NCBI GenBank assembly: GCA_023091665.1
Contig: JALJCQ010000031.1
Coordinates: 868,001-932,000, forward strand
Reading direction: 5' to 3'
Length of the DNA: 64,000 nt
DNA from: Pythium myriotylum
Lineage: Eukaryota > Oomycota > Peronosporomycetes > Pythiales > Pythiaceae
The notes beneath the pieces are model-generated. The model was not told the DNA's origin. It saw only the letters and a list, made by a program, of their open reading frames with translations, and made no database searches. Positions 1 through 11,286 of the stretch are shown piece by piece (positions within the stretch are counted from its first letter, which is position 1; the number at the start of each line of letters is the position of its first letter). The position numbers and the translations under genes are program-made.

Positions 1-1
1 T

Positions 2-2741
2 CATGTCTGGATCGGACGTCATCTCCACGAAAGCCTCAGCGAGTCCCGATCCACCCACAAAAGTAATAAGAGTTCGGAATCACGCCAGACGGAGCTTCAA
101 GATAGCGAGCGAAGGCAATTCGGTACAGCAAGCATCTTCGTGACTACATTTGATATGAATTGGGCTGCATTCCCGCCTAACCTGGTAAGTTTGAGTTTGT
201 CGACTCGCTTGATGCATTCGCTCAACTCAGTATCGTGATTGGGTAGAACGAGTGGATTCCATCGAACAAGGACGTATATGTATTTTCCCTTCAACACTGC
301 ATAAACGTCCAGAGTGTCGAGCAAGCAATCCGGAAGCATCTCCTCCAAATCAACTACCCGATGGGTTACCGCTCGATCACATCACTAGCAGGGTCCCAAC
401 AAAGGGGCCATGCGCAGGACGTAAGCAACGAGCATCCGTGTTGTTGCTCTTCCTTGTTTGACTTACGTTTTCCTCTCAGGCTTCGGTTTGCCAAATCGTT
501 TTTGTGAACAACTCGGACATCGCCAGTGGGAACTTTCAGTTTCAAACCGCGGATGGTCGGGCATGGTCTCAACGAAAGGCTTTCAAAGGGGTTGTAGGAA
601 TTCCCATGCGTTACTTCGAAGCGTCGCTTGCGTTTGTGTCGTGCAACCTGAGTCCTCGCCCGTCCCACCCAAACCAGTCTCAGGTGATCCAGTCTGAGAT
701 GCCTCTAAGTGCCAAGCATGCTGCAACACTCAGCATGATTCAGTCGTTCGAGATGGATGCGGATCGAGCTGCCGTTGACTTTCCTTATCTCTATCACCAC
801 ACGATTTTGTCGGGAAATTTCAACTACAGCATCAACATGCCGCGTTCCGAACTGTCGAGTGCTATCGACCAAGCATACAAAGCTGAGAGCCTTAAACGAG
901 CTACGGATGCAGCGCTGAATGTGAAGTTACGAAATTTCGGCCAGTGTCCGGTTGATTCAGCAAGAATGCATCCCGATACTCTTCATGCGAAGTCGAGCGG
1001 AGCTCGCGAACCAGCCAATTCGAATGTCCCTGTTGAGTGGAATCTGTTGTACTTTAAGTCCCGGGGTTCATTGGGTAGAGCGAGTGTTTCGTCTACCTCG
1101 AGTGGTGATGATGACGCCGTGTACGAGGAGGTTTTCACTGCTGACCATGACGGACTTCCCTTCACTCAGCTGCGTTCCCCAGCTCGCACAGAGAGCTCAA
1201 GCTCGTCGTTTCTTCCAGTATCGCAGCATGAGGTTGCTCCAACCAGTGGTGAAGAAGTGCGCATTGACATTCCTGAAAACCAAGTACTTGGAAAGCAGGA
1301 AGTGCCGAAGAGGAATTCGAGAGAAGGGCAACTCGTGTGGTTTGAATTTCTGAACAATTTGTTCCCACCAACCAAATCCGAGGTTCAACGCCGCGCAACT
1401 GTTGGTGACACAATCTCGGTCAGACCACGTCCGGAAATCCGGACTATAGCTCGCGGCGACAGCAAGAAAGTAAGCGACTGGATGGTGAAGTCTGAACTCG
1501 TTGCTGAAAGCTCGAAGAGAAAGTGGCAAGAATTGTTACGGCATGACGAGTTGCGGGGAGCGATAGACGCGAAGGAAATCCTGTGTGGTTTTGAGGAACC
1601 TCCTATCACGTTCCTTCCGTCCTACCCTCGTCGAGTTGGTGCGTCAGCATCGTACAACATGCTTGCTACGAAAACCTGCAAAGAAATCTTCGCGGAAGCA
1701 ACAGATGGCGCCCCGGCTTACAAAGACCGCATTCTTATCCACTCGTTGCCTGATACTCGACAACGCATTCGCAACGTCGGATATTGGTTGTGTGAAGATA
1801 TCTTGACATCGGACCATAAACCCGTCTGCAGCGTATATGAGCTGGAGATTGACCGCTTCTTCTCGTACAAGAACGCCGAAGCCAACGTTTCCGACATGAA
1901 AGCGGGAAAGTTGGCTCTGAAGGACAAATCCCATATCCAGGAATACAAGATCAAGTTGGTGAACCTCGACGCCAACATCTGGGCGTACGTAGCACCTCAG
2001 AAGTCGAGCATCCTGACCAACTCGTCGAGACGTGGGCGGGCAATAACCCCTGAGACGTACAGTGACACTGGAGGGGAACACTTGTCAACGCGAAGTGCGC
2101 CGGGAGACTCGGCATCGTCAGAAACCCAAACACAGACACCTGAGCTCCGCTCGGTGGGGTCTTTCAGCAACGTCTTGGGTATGATGAAACGCAAGAGTCT
2201 CACCAAGTCTAATTCGCTGTCAGCTTCTGGGATTGGCTCCCGAGGGTCCACAATCCGCCGTGGACGTTTGGACTCGATCAGTGCTGATCAGTACGACTTG
2301 GTCCCGGTCGACCCGTCAAGTATCGCCACTGTGTTTCCGTTGCCGTCCGAAGATGTTTATGCTCTTCAACGGAAGGTACACGAAGTGGCCCACTCGGTTC
2401 AGAATGGGTTCCAGTCCAGCGCGCGAGATGAAGAGGCCGAGGAGGCGTCGTTGGCGTACACGAACTTCAGGACAGTATCGTGGAAAGAGGCCGCGAGCCA
2501 CGGAGTCATGCACTCGGCGATCACCAAGGCGGTTAACGGCGTCATCCACGTCGCCGTGAAGATCGAGGGTGATTCAAAGAACCACGGAGGGCAAGGCATT
2601 CTCTGCATCCGCGAACGTGATCTCCTGGAGCGTGCAACTCCAGTGATCAATGAGGCTGAGCCAATTCCGTTTGACGTACCGCTCACATGGGGTGGAAAGC
2701 ACGTGGGCTTCCTCCACGGCGATATCCTCAGTGGGCTCTAG
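2..2741 (+). CDS. Inositol polyphosphate 5-phosphatase-like protein (5' end outside window; probable pseudoenzyme)
   Basis: Three exons: up to 184, 247-420 and 480-2741, with introns of 62 and 59 bases (GTAAGT...TAG, GTAAGC...CAG), both phase 0. The reading frame is open to the left edge, so the true start lies outside; about 872 residues are visible. The fold of the IPPc (inositol polyphosphate 5-phosphatase) domain is recognisable: a TTFDMN segment in place of TWN, then NEWIPSNKDVYVFSLQHC, KGVVGIPMRY, SGNFNYSI, ITFLPSYPRRVG, KDRILIHSLP and SDHKPV. The last two motifs are good, but the metal- and phosphate-binding positions N of TWN, E of LQE, D of GDLNY and H of SHL are replaced by D, H, N and N. 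The family removes the 5-phosphate of inositol lipids; catalysis here is doubtful. A roughly 300-residue acidic and Ser-rich tail follows. It converges on the coiled-coil gene 83 bases downstream. Confidence 0.8.
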
Positions 2742-2824
2742 TGTGAGATTAGTTAGTGAGATAGTCGCCGCTTGTCGTGTATATTTAACCTATTTAACGT
2801 GGACAAGTGAGGCAGAAGCACGAT

Positions 2825-4945
2825 CTAGAGCTCCCCAGCAAGTTCTAACAACGACAGGTTCTCTGATGGCGACGGTATTGATGACGCCGTCGTTCGCTCA
2901 GGTGTGCGTTCATTGGGGTTCAAGCTTACGGTGAGAATCCGTCGAGGCGGTGATCCGTTGGCACTGAACTCGTCGCGATCGTCATCTGACGAACTGGACG
3001 AGCTCGAACTCTGAGGTGATGACGGTCTCCGTGGCAGCTGCCGTTGCATCATTGCGAGCTGTGGAGGTAGTGGCGACGGCATCGAGATCTCTGGTGGTGG
3101 CAATGGCTGAAGTTCCTCCGACTCATACGACGGCGTCGGGGTCGCGGGCGACGGGAGTTTATGTTGCTCGGTCTCGTCTGCTTCCGACCAAGTTCGTCCA
3201 CTTTCGACTCCTCGGCATTGCTTGAGTTTGGCCTCGATCTCAATGCGCAGCAACCTCTCAGTCTGGAGCTGCCTGCGCAGCGCCGAGAGCTGCTCGAGCA
3301 TGGCGCTCTGGAGGAGGCTCTTGGCGTGCTTGAGCTGCTCGAGCTGCTTGCGTTGAGTCTCCAGTTTGGCCTCGAGCGCTTGTTGCTCGTCAAGTGAGGA
3401 CGCACTGATCACGACGGCCTCGTTCATGGCGCGCGCGGCGTCGTTGCGCTGCTTGGAGAGTATTTCGAGGTCGCGCAGTGCCGTCTCCATGGCCGTGCGA
3501 AGCGCAGCTTCCTCTTCTTTCCGTTGCACGATCTCCTGCTCAAGTGCCGAGATGATCGCCTCGAGCTCATCGATCTTGGATCGTAGAGTCTGTGTCTCTT
3601 GTGATTGAGAATCGACAGTGGCTTGGAGCTGACGACACACATCAGTCGCTGCACGGAAGTCGTCATCCTTGTGGTTGTAATCGCCCTGGAGACGCTGGAG
3701 TTCCAGGAACATCTCGTGCTGGCGGCGTCGCAGCTCCTCGGTCGTTTGTTGCTCAGTTCGCCATGATTTGTCCAGCGCCTGTCCTTCAAGCTGCGTCTTC
3801 TCTAGCTTGACAAGCAGCTCGTTGATCGAGTCTTGAAGCTTTTGCTTTTCGTCCATCGAGGCCTGCAGCCTCCCATGGAAGGCCTCCTGGTCCGCGAGTT
3901 TGGCTTCCTGCACGCGCTTTAGCTCGCTCTCCACTTTCAGCTTGACTTCAGCCTGCTCCTGGATGAACTTGAGCAGCGTGGCCTTCTCGTACGCTAGCGT
4001 CTGCCGATCGCTCTCACTCGCTGCGAGCTGCTGGCCCATGTCGGCGCGATCTTTCTCCAGCGACGCGAGCCACGTCTCGCGCACAACCAAGTGCTCTTCA
4101 AGCTCGACGTGCCTCGCTCGCGCGTGGTCCAACCTCACTTCGACCGCCTTGCTAGTCTTGCGCTCCTCGCCTAGCTGCAGCGCCATACTCGCGTTCTGGT
4201 CCTGCAACTTGGCCAGTTCAAATAGCACGCCATTGTGCAACGAACCGTTGAGCTGGAGTTCCTCGAACCGCGTCTCAAGCGCTCGCTTGAGGATCACGAC
4301 ATTATCATTAGCGGCCTTGACGTCGCTCAGACTCTGCTGGTATGCCTGCTCGCGTTGCGTTGCCTCGCGCTCGAGCGCCTTAACGCGAGCCGACAGGTCG
4401 AGGTTGCACTGCACGAGCGTCTGCGTCTGTGACTTTGGCGCGCCCTGGAAAAACTTGAGCTCGATCTTCTTGGCGTAGTCGCGGTTGCTGATGGCCTGCT
4501 GCTCGAGCTGCTTCTTCTCGCCTTGGATGCGGTCGACGAGGTGCCGCAGCTTGGCATTGTCGCGTTCCGACTTGACGGTCTGTGAGCGCAGGCGAGCCAT
4601 CTCGGCGCGCAGCTGGTCGCTCTTCTCCGTCACCTTATCGAGTTGCTCACGCGTGCGAAAGTACCGCGTCTCGAGGGCCTTAAGCTCGCGAGTGAGTACG
4701 GCGACCTGGCTCATCGTGCCTTCCAAAACGACGCCCCGCGGCTGAGCTGACAGCTCGGCGTCGTGGTCTCCCCACTGGTTGGCTGCAAGATGGAGCATCG
4801 CGTCGTCATCTTCCTGCGGAGGTGGACGCAGCACACTTGCTTTGCTCGGCAGCACGACGCCATGGACGACCCCGTTCTTGGACGCTGGCATTCGCGACGG
4901 CCGAACGGCTTCGACCTTCTTCGGTGTGGAGCGAGGGATCGCCAT
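2825..4945 (-). CDS. Long coiled-coil protein, function unknown
   Basis: Single-exon gene of 706 residues. The ATG at 4945 lies in a good context (GCCATGG on the complementary reading). Residues about 80-560 are almost continuous heptad-type sequence rich in Glu, Gln, Lys, Leu and Ala, for example LTRELKALETRYFRTREQL. This indicates a long parallel or antiparallel coiled coil, as in cytoskeletal, centrosomal or golgin-like scaffolds. The N-terminus (residues 1-75) is basic then acidic and low in order. The C-terminal 130 residues are Pro/Ser rich with a run of eight serines, and end in a leucine-rich tail (SLLELAGEL). I see no catalytic motif, membrane segment or signal peptide, and I cannot assign a family. 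The antisense strand carries only shadow frames. Confidence 0.8.
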   Translation of the reverse strand: MAIPRSTPKKVEAVRPSRMPASKNGVVHGVVLPSKASVLRPPPQEDDDAMLHLAANQWGDHDAELSAQPRGVVLEGTMSQVAVLTRELKALETRYFRTREQLDKVTEKSDQLRAEMARLRSQTVKSERDNAKLRHLVDRIQGEKKQLEQQAISNRDYAKKIELKFFQGAPKSQTQTLVQCNLDLSARVKALEREATQREQAYQQSLSDVKAANDNVVILKRALETRFEELQLNGSLHNGVLFELAKLQDQNASMALQLGEERKTSKAVEVRLDHARARHVELEEHLVVRETWLASLEKDRADMGQQLAASESDRQTLAYEKATLLKFIQEQAEVKLKVESELKRVQEAKLADQEAFHGRLQASMDEKQKLQDSINELLVKLEKTQLEGQALDKSWRTEQQTTEELRRRQHEMFLELQRLQGDYNHKDDDFRAATDVCRQLQATVDSQSQETQTLRSKIDELEAIISALEQEIVQRKEEEAALRTAMETALRDLEILSKQRNDAARAMNEAVVISASSLDEQQALEAKLETQRKQLEQLKHAKSLLQSAMLEQLSALRRQLQTERLLRIEIEAKLKQCRGVESGRTWSEADETEQHKLPSPATPTPSYESEELQPLPPPEISMPSPLPPQLAMMQRQLPRRPSSPQSSSSSSSSDDDRDEFSANGSPPRRILTVSLNPNERTPERTTASSIPSPSENLSLLELAGEL

Positions 4946-5194
4946 GGGTCAGTGTGTCGACGAAAGTCGGGCACGCGGAGGTTTCTTGTTTCGTCGGGTC
5001 ACAAGCACAAACAGTCGCGTCGTTTCACGGGCTTCTGAACGCATGGACGGACGGCGAGGGCGGCGCGATGCCGCCTCGTAGAGAGTAATCCACTGTATAT
5101 TTTGTCTGCTTCCTGGTGAAGAAGCTCATGTAAGGCGTACTAGATCAACTATGGAGACACTGCCTTCGCACCGCGACCCAACCTAGCGGGGCGT

Positions 5195-6886
5195 TTATCG
5201 GCCTTCAATGCTCACCGAGACGGCACGCTTGCCCTTGCGGCCTGGGCGAGCGATCTCCTGCATGCGCTTGGCAAGCCGCGATTTCCGTGTCTCGGCGTTT
5301 TCGACCTTTTGCTGCGCCTGCTGCTGCAGCTCGACCTTGGGTTGAGGACGATGAAGGAAGTCGACTCGCAGCGCCTTGGGCATGATCGCTCGCTCAGTGA
5401 CGACACCGTCACGCGGTTCGCTCGAGCGACCCGAGAACGGGTTCGCGCTGTCGCCGCCCCGGTTCATGTACGACTTTTTCTGGGCGGGGCGCTGGTCCGG
5501 ACGGCGGTAGCCCATGTTCTCAGCCTTCTCGGCCTCCAGCTCTGCGAGCTTCGAGTAGTCCAGCGTCTTGTCGAACACCGCACGACTCCAGCGCTCGATG
5601 AGATCCCGGCACAAGTCCTTGTTTTCGCGCGTCTAACAGCAGATCAAGTCAGTGGACAGATAGGTCTACAGCAGCAAATGAAAGTGGCACCCACCTCGCT
5701 CGGGTGCTTCCATAGCAGCATCACAACTTTGCCGAAGCCACTCCGCTTCAGATGCTCTTTCATGACTGCAGATCGAGACACACGGCATGAGTCCCCTCAC
5801 CCACCGAAATCCAAGCAACAAGACCATCATCCAATGGGTCGTACCTGGCAGGTTTGCGACCATCTGCAGCATCTTGGTACGCACGCCGAGGTTCGGCAGC
5901 GAGCCGTCTTCGAGCGGCTGGATCCACTTCTTAATAAACTACATCAACACGCTTGTCAGCCACTTCATTCTCTTGCTCGTCTGCTTCCTCCACTCACCGA
6001 GAGCAAGTCAAAGTCGAGGAACGTGGGCTGCAGCTGGTGCTTGCGCAGCGCGCGGATGGCCTCGTCGACGTACTTGATGCGCTCGAGCGCGGGTTTGCGT
6101 TCGGCGATGCTCGCGAGGTCGTCGGCGTGGGCCTTGTCCATGCGGTAGAGCACTTCCTGCACGATCTGCTCCTGCTCCTGGACCGACAGGTTCATCTTGC
6201 GGCGGCCGCGACCGGTCTTGAGCGAGCGCAGCGTCGAGTCGAAAAAGTCTTCTTCTTTGCGCTTGCCTTCGTCCTCGGGCAACGGCCGCTCGTCGTCAAA
6301 CTTCTGGTTGTCCTCGTCGTACTCGCCCAGCACGTCTTCGAGGTCGTCGTCGCCGTCGATAAAGTCGTCGTCTTCTTTCGTGCGCACCACGTCGTCGCCC
6401 GAGTCGTACTCGTCGCCCGAGCCTCCGCCGCGAGTCGGTCGGTCGTCCTGGCTCGCGCGCGAGGCCTTGGGCGGCGCGCCTCGGTCGCCGCCGCTGCGCC
6501 GCTTCTTGCTGGCGCTCGCCTTGAGCTTCTTGGGCGGCGGCACCGCCTTCTTCTTGGGCTTGCGCTCTTCCTCGCTCTCCGAGTCGGAGCCAAAGAGCCT
6601 TATGTTCCATCAAGAGAACGTCAGATGCAAGGGGCCTCGCTCGAAAACCAGAGCAGCTCGGGCTCCACGCACCCGGAGGCGTCGGCCGTGGTCGCCGAGG
6701 ACGACGTCGCGCGCATGCCCGTGTCCAGGTCGTCGTCCGAGTCGTCGTCGCCGAACATTTCGTTGATCGACGCCTTCTTCTTCTCGTCCTCTGCGATGCC
6801 CAGTGGAGTCAGCTCTTTAGATCGCTCGTTCTCGGCCAGTTCGGGGCCGCCGAGGGCCGCGCGCACCTACCGTCAGAGCTCGACAT
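5195..6886 (-). CDS. IWS1: Transcription elongation factor IWS1/Spn1
   Basis: Six exons on the minus strand: 6886-6871, 6790-6673, 6598-5998, 5938-5845, 5765-5695 and 5632-5195. They join in phase to 445 residues. The first exon is only 16 bases; the splice gives a start MSSSDEDEKKKASINEMF, which is why the ATG at 6886 was chosen. The N-terminal half is acidic and basic by turns and probably disordered. The core (about residues 180-340) matches the TFIIS N-terminal-like domain of IWS1: IKKWIQPLEDGSLPNLGVRT, then LKRSGFGKVVMLLWKHPSE and NKDLCRDLIERWSR. The basic C-terminus includes KRAVSVSIEGR. In the family, Spn1 binds Spt6 and travels with RNA polymerase II in the nucleus. The upstream 500 bases hold the short repeats described separately. 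Confidence 0.92.
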
Positions 6887-7374
6887 CTTGCGCGTCGATT
6901 GAGGTGGTCAGCGCGGTGCGGAGAGGCGTCGGGGAGGAGAAAGCGCGTGCGGACGCGGCGGCGTCTCGCGGCGGATCGGGTCGTTCACGTGAATGCCCAG
7001 TCCCTCTCAGAGCGAGAGGAACATGGTGGGGGGGAGGGGGCACTATTGTCCCCGCTCGTTGGTCGATATTGATTCTCGACGTCGATATTAGTTGGTCTGG
7101 TTTCCGGCCCGAGGTCGATATTCATCTGATTGTCGACAGAATCTCTTTTTCGACGTCTATATTCGATCTGATTTTCGACACGCAAGTGGATACAGTGTAT
7201 ACCATGTATACTGCAACGACCGTCAGGTCAGACCGTGGATGGCTGCAATATTTACGAGGAGTGGGTTGTCCTACTACTACTACTTGATACTCGAGAGCGT
7301 AGAGAAGAGAGAGATGGAGAGATAGAGATAGAGAGAGAGACGTATGTTCTAAGCGTGGCTAGGGGGGAGGAAGA
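6887..7374. other. Intergenic: 5' flank of IWS1 and 3' flank of the PH-domain gene
   Basis: No gene is supported here. The stretch holds a G-rich run (about 7025-7040), four copies of a GTCGATATT-type motif (7062-7163), a short CTA repeat (7271-7284) and a GA-rich microsatellite (7311-7340). Confidence 0.6.
7062..7180. repeat. Cluster of GTCGATATT repeats upstream of IWS1
   Basis: GTCGATATT occurs at 7062-7070, 7081-7089 and 7114-7122, with a variant GTCTATATT at 7155-7163. Two copies of CTGATT(G/T)TCGAC interleave with them. The cluster lies about 175-280 bases before the IWS1 start codon. It could be a decaying minisatellite or a group of protein-binding sites. Confidence 0.55.
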
Positions 7375-8307
7375 TCACATGGGTCGGCACGGTGCACAGC
7401 ACGCGCCCTGGAAGTTGTCGGCGTCCGCCGTCTCCGTTGGGTGGGGCTTCCGGATGCTCTGGTCCGTCTTGAGCATCGGATACCGCCCCGCAGCGATGGC
7501 GTCGGCGTTCGGCACGATCGGGTTCAGCGACGGATCCGTGTGTGACATGCGACGAGGCTGGGCACGCGTCTTGCTGGCCGTGCTGCCCGTCGAGCCAGTA
7601 TCCGAGCCGGCGTACCCGACGCCGCCTCGCCGACTGCCAATGTCGCTCGACGCGTCGCTCTCGCGGTCGTACCGCTCACTCCGTAGGCTGAAAGTCTCCG
7701 ACGCTGCGTTGTCTGGTCGGCTTTGGCGAGCTTTGAGGCCCTACACGTTGCAGCCACGGAGTCAGGGCTCTCTCGGTCTCACCTCGTCGAGTCCGACACG
7801 GCGAGTGGCAGTCTCTACCTGAATCCACTTGAGTGCATCGTCCTGTGTGTCTGCCTGCACGTCGCCCCATCCATCAAAGTGCGTCAAGATCCCACTGCAC
7901 CAATAAAACAAAAGCAGCCACAGTGCCTGGGCCGTACCTTAAGAAGGTAGGACTGCTCGCCGATCTGGATCGAGAACTCGAGCCGGTCCTTGTCCGTGGC
8001 GTTCAGCTCGATGGCCTGCGTCCGCCAGAGATCGATACACGCCAGCAGCTTCTCGCTCTCTCGGTTCTGCCAGTTCGCGCGTCCATCAATCGTCATGCCT
8101 TCTTAGCGTCCGTCTCAGCTACTGCTTACCTTGTAGTACGTCAGGTAGTGGGTCGTGGCCTCGAAGTATCGACGCTGCCACCGGTCCTGGCGCGACTTCT
8201 TGCGCAGATAGCCTGTCGCCGAGCCGACGCGCTCCGTGGGTCCACACCGGTCTCTTTCCCATTGCTCTGGCGCGGCGCTACATACCTTTGAGTTCCGGTA
8301 GCTCCAT
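7375..8307 (-). CDS. Small pleckstrin-homology (PH) domain protein
   Basis: Five exons: 8307-8286, 8212-8130, 8066-7938, 7854-7819 and 7740-7375. All joins are in phase and give 211 residues. The start is MELPELK at 8307. One PH domain fills residues about 6-92: GYLRKKSRQDRWQRRYFEA is the first two strands, TTHYLTYYK the third, and DALKWIQGL is the closing helix with its near-invariant Trp. PH domains bind phosphoinositides or proteins at membranes; a basic patch KKSRQDRWQRR is consistent with lipid binding. The remaining 120 residues are Ser/Arg/Gly-rich and end in a Cys cluster, GACCAPCRPM, which could be palmitoylated (inference). The C-terminal reading depends on the exon 5 acceptor at 7741. 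The partner pathway is unknown. Confidence 0.85.
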
Positions 8308-8947
8308 CGGGGGAGGAAGAAGACAGAAATCTCAGGCGGAGAGAACTCGCGATCTAGAGCTCGTCGAGGCGCCGGCGCGACGGCGTTCGGCAGCGCGGAG
8401 AGTCGAGCGCCGCGTCGAGCGCACGCGGAGAGGACTCGCGGGCGGTGGCGCGCGTGGCGGCGGCCGTTGCGGAGGCTGTTTTAAGCGCGAGCAAGCGCGA
8501 GGCTCTTCTCGAGCCGCAGTGGGGATATTCGTGGGTGCCTGGGTTAACGGTCGGTCTAGTTTTGTAATTTCCCGGCAACTAGGAAGCATCTCAGCAGGTA
8601 TCAGATAAATTACACAAAATGGACATGATTCGCAGCCATCATCACGAGATTAGCCCAGCCCTCGAGGAGCTCCTCGTGTCGCATGGAGGAAGGGAGGAGG
8701 AGCAGGCGTCTCGACGCGTGACTCGCGCGTGGAACGGCGAGCCCGACGCCTCGTTGCGCGTGATCGACTCAGGAGCTGTGAGGCCACGAAGTGGACCCAC
8801 TTTTGTCCGGCTCCCGACGGCCTCGGACCACCGAAGACATGGGTATCAAATGAATTGGATCGATCAGTTCGTTTGTCATGTTGTTTTTCGCTGATCTTCT
8901 ATGGAGCTCGTCGCAATCTTGCTCTCTGTATGGGTGGGTCGTGCTCT
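8308..8947. other. Intergenic between PH-domain gene and renalase-like gene
   Basis: About 640 bases. Short open frames on the plus strand (8619-8894 and 8729-9079) show no domain, biased composition or splice continuity, and are not called as genes. I see no RNA gene here. Confidence 0.5.
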
Positions 8948-10194
8948 CTAGAGTCCGCTGGTCGTAGGTGCGAGGCGTTTCTCGAGCAGCGTCTCGGCCG
9001 CGTGCTTGGCCGAGAGCAGGCAATTGTCGAAGACCGAGCCCAGGAAGGCGTCGCCGGCCACGACGATGCGCGGCGATGAGCTGAGTGTGATGGACGGCAG
9101 TGCAGAAGCGGCCTCGGTCTCCTCTCGGTACGGCTTGGTGACCTGGGACATGCTGGGCATTACAAGAAGACTATGAGTGGCACAGCTGTTGAGACGAAGC
9201 AGGGCGGCTGACGTACCGCCAGCGATGCAAGAGAGCATCCTCTGGCTCCGGAAGGAACGGGAGCAGCTTCTTGACCGATCGCAGGATCGTCGCGAGGATC
9301 TCGTCGTTCCGGTCCTTGTCGTCCATGTGCTGCGAGCCGAAGGGCACGCCTGTGTGGACCAAGAGCGCAAACGCGTCGTCGCCTTGCCGCTTCTTGAGAT
9401 TGTCCCAACAGAGGTAACGCACGACGTCATCTTCGCTACTGGAGACGTACTTGCTCGTCCAGCTTAATTCGTGGACCCGAGCTCCGATCGCCTTGTCGAA
9501 GAGAAGCGCGACTGCGATACGCTGCGAGTACTCGACGCGCTGGAGCGCACGGAGCTGCTGCGGCTGCGGCTCAAACGCGCTTTTCTCAAGGATCGAGAGG
9601 ACGTTCGGGATCGGGCACGTGAGCACGAGATCCGTCACAATCTCTTCGTGGCCATTGGCGGAGATGACCTTGACGTGATTTGCATCCAGCACCTCAAAGC
9701 GCTCGACTTCCCGTGACACATGAACCTCGGTATCTGCAGCAGCCGGTGTTTGCTCAGTCCCCCTCGCCTCTACGTCGCTCGACCCATTCTTGTGGCGACT
9801 TACCTTGCAAGAAGTACTCGACGACCGAGCGGAAGCCGAGCGCGTGCTCGGCCACCGTGTGCTCCTGCTTGTGCGTGGGCGGCGCGCGCGTCGGATCTTG
9901 TCGGATGCGGCTCTCGTCAAAGGCGCTGAGCTTGCGCTGCTGCACGAGCAGCTCGCGCAGGTCGTCGTTGGCGCTCGTGAACTTGGTGAGATACTGCGCG
10001 CCAAAGTCGACGTGGACCTCGCGGTTCTTGCGGAAGGATCTCGCCATCATGCGTCCGCCGGCGATGTTGTTCTTCTCCCAGACGACCACGTCGCCCGCGA
10101 ACTGCAGCGCGCGCCGCGCGTCCCGCAGCAGCCGCGCGAGCGTGGCGCCCGTGATGCCGGCGCCGACGATGAGCGTCCTGCGCGCGGTCGCCAT
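8948..10194 (-). CDS. Renalase-like FAD-dependent oxidoreductase
   Basis: Three exons: 10194-9804, 9733-9217 and 9152-8948, joining in phase to 370 residues. The ATG at 10194 (MATARRTLIVGAG) was preferred to one eight codons earlier because the Rossmann strand begins directly after it. The motif TLIVGAGITGATLARLL is the GxGxxG FAD-binding fingerprint; VVVWEKNNIAGGRM is the second strand with its ribose-binding Glu and the GGRM loop; YLTKF follows. The C-terminus PRIVVAGDAFLGSVFDNCLLS is the second FAD-contact segment, GD...G. This layout is that of renalase and related small amine-oxidase-like flavoproteins, which oxidise aberrant dihydronicotinamides. No signal peptide is evident, so a cytosolic site is likely. 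The substrate is inferred from the family only. Confidence 0.85.
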
Positions 10195-10693
10195 AGCCGT
10201 CGCGTCCGAGTCGATCAATAGAGAGAGAGAGGGCCTTGCTCACTGGTCGGAGCTCCTCGATCTTCCGTTTCCATCCGCTTCGATCTTGATCCCTGTGTGA
10301 TCTCTCTCCCATTGGCGGAAATTGACGCATTTGTTGATATTCATCCAATCACCTCTCAAGAGATCGAAATGGCTCCATGGGGTGATTCGCACACGTCACA
10401 GATTCGTCGCGTCGGCGCGGCGAGACTGTCCCCCTCGGTTTACCTCCCGACGTCTGACTCTCCTGGGATCCGCAGTGGGTGATGCGAAGGCGCGGGCGAC
10501 TCGAGGCGACTCAAATGGCTTGAGCCGCGTGGGAAGGCGCGTCCACTTGGCGTCGCGTGCGGCGCTCCGACTCGCTCGCATCCTGGACGGTCGCAGCGCG
10601 CAGCCCAGGTAAGCCAGACGTATGGGATCGCTTCTCCAGCTGCATTCGCTTCGCCGTGATCCGGCGGACCAGCTCGGCCCAAAACACGCATGA

Positions 10694-10815
10694 GGGGTAG
10701 GGCTGCCTCCACTGCGGGTAGGGTTTATTGAGTGCGTGGGGGTAGGGCGAGTCAGAACCAGTAACAGTGCTGTGGGCATCAAGCATTGTGGGCGGGGGAC
10801 CGATCAGGGGTAGGG
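10694..10815 (+). repeat. Dispersed GGGTAGGG blocks
   Basis: Four copies of (G)GGGTAGGG, near 10694, 10718, 10740 and 10808, one followed by TTTA. They resemble neither a clean tandem repeat nor an oomycete telomere array (TTTAGGG), but could fold as G-quadruplexes. Confidence 0.4.
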
Positions 10816-11286
10816 TATAATTCAGCATCATCGGTGAACCCCTTTTCCGACGAGGGGGTCAAAAAGTGGCTTCGTTTTTTGGGGGGTTCCCTACAACAGC
10901 GTTTGGCTCGGGAAGGGGGTCTCTACCGTGGGTCTTGTTGTCAGAAGGCGCCTGGCAGGTTCAGCAGAGCCGGACCAGCGCCCAGCAGGCGAAACTGACT
11001 GGTGCGATTGTGGACTGTGGTGGACGCGCTTCCCCCCGCCCCCATGGGCGTCCGGTCGCATCGCAGCACCCGAACCCCTCGCCACGGACACCGCTCTTGC
11101 TGCTTGTTGTCCCGGAAGAAAAAAAAACTACCTTCCGGAGGGGTCGGTCACACGTCCGGGGACCCCGCGAGCCAAGTCACCAACCCCACCTCGTGGGCGA
11201 ACGTGCGCGGAAGCCTCGGAAAGGAAGGAACCAACCGGCCAAGCGCCACGCGACGACACCCGTCGACGTCGCCTCGGGGGGTTTCT

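Noticed and set aside
8619..8894. Short plus-strand frame MDMIRSHHHEISPALEEL
   Set aside because: 91 codons, no domain, no splice context, between two minus-strand genes.
10694..10815. Telomere array
   Set aside because: Copies are dispersed and not TTTAGGG; internal position between genes.
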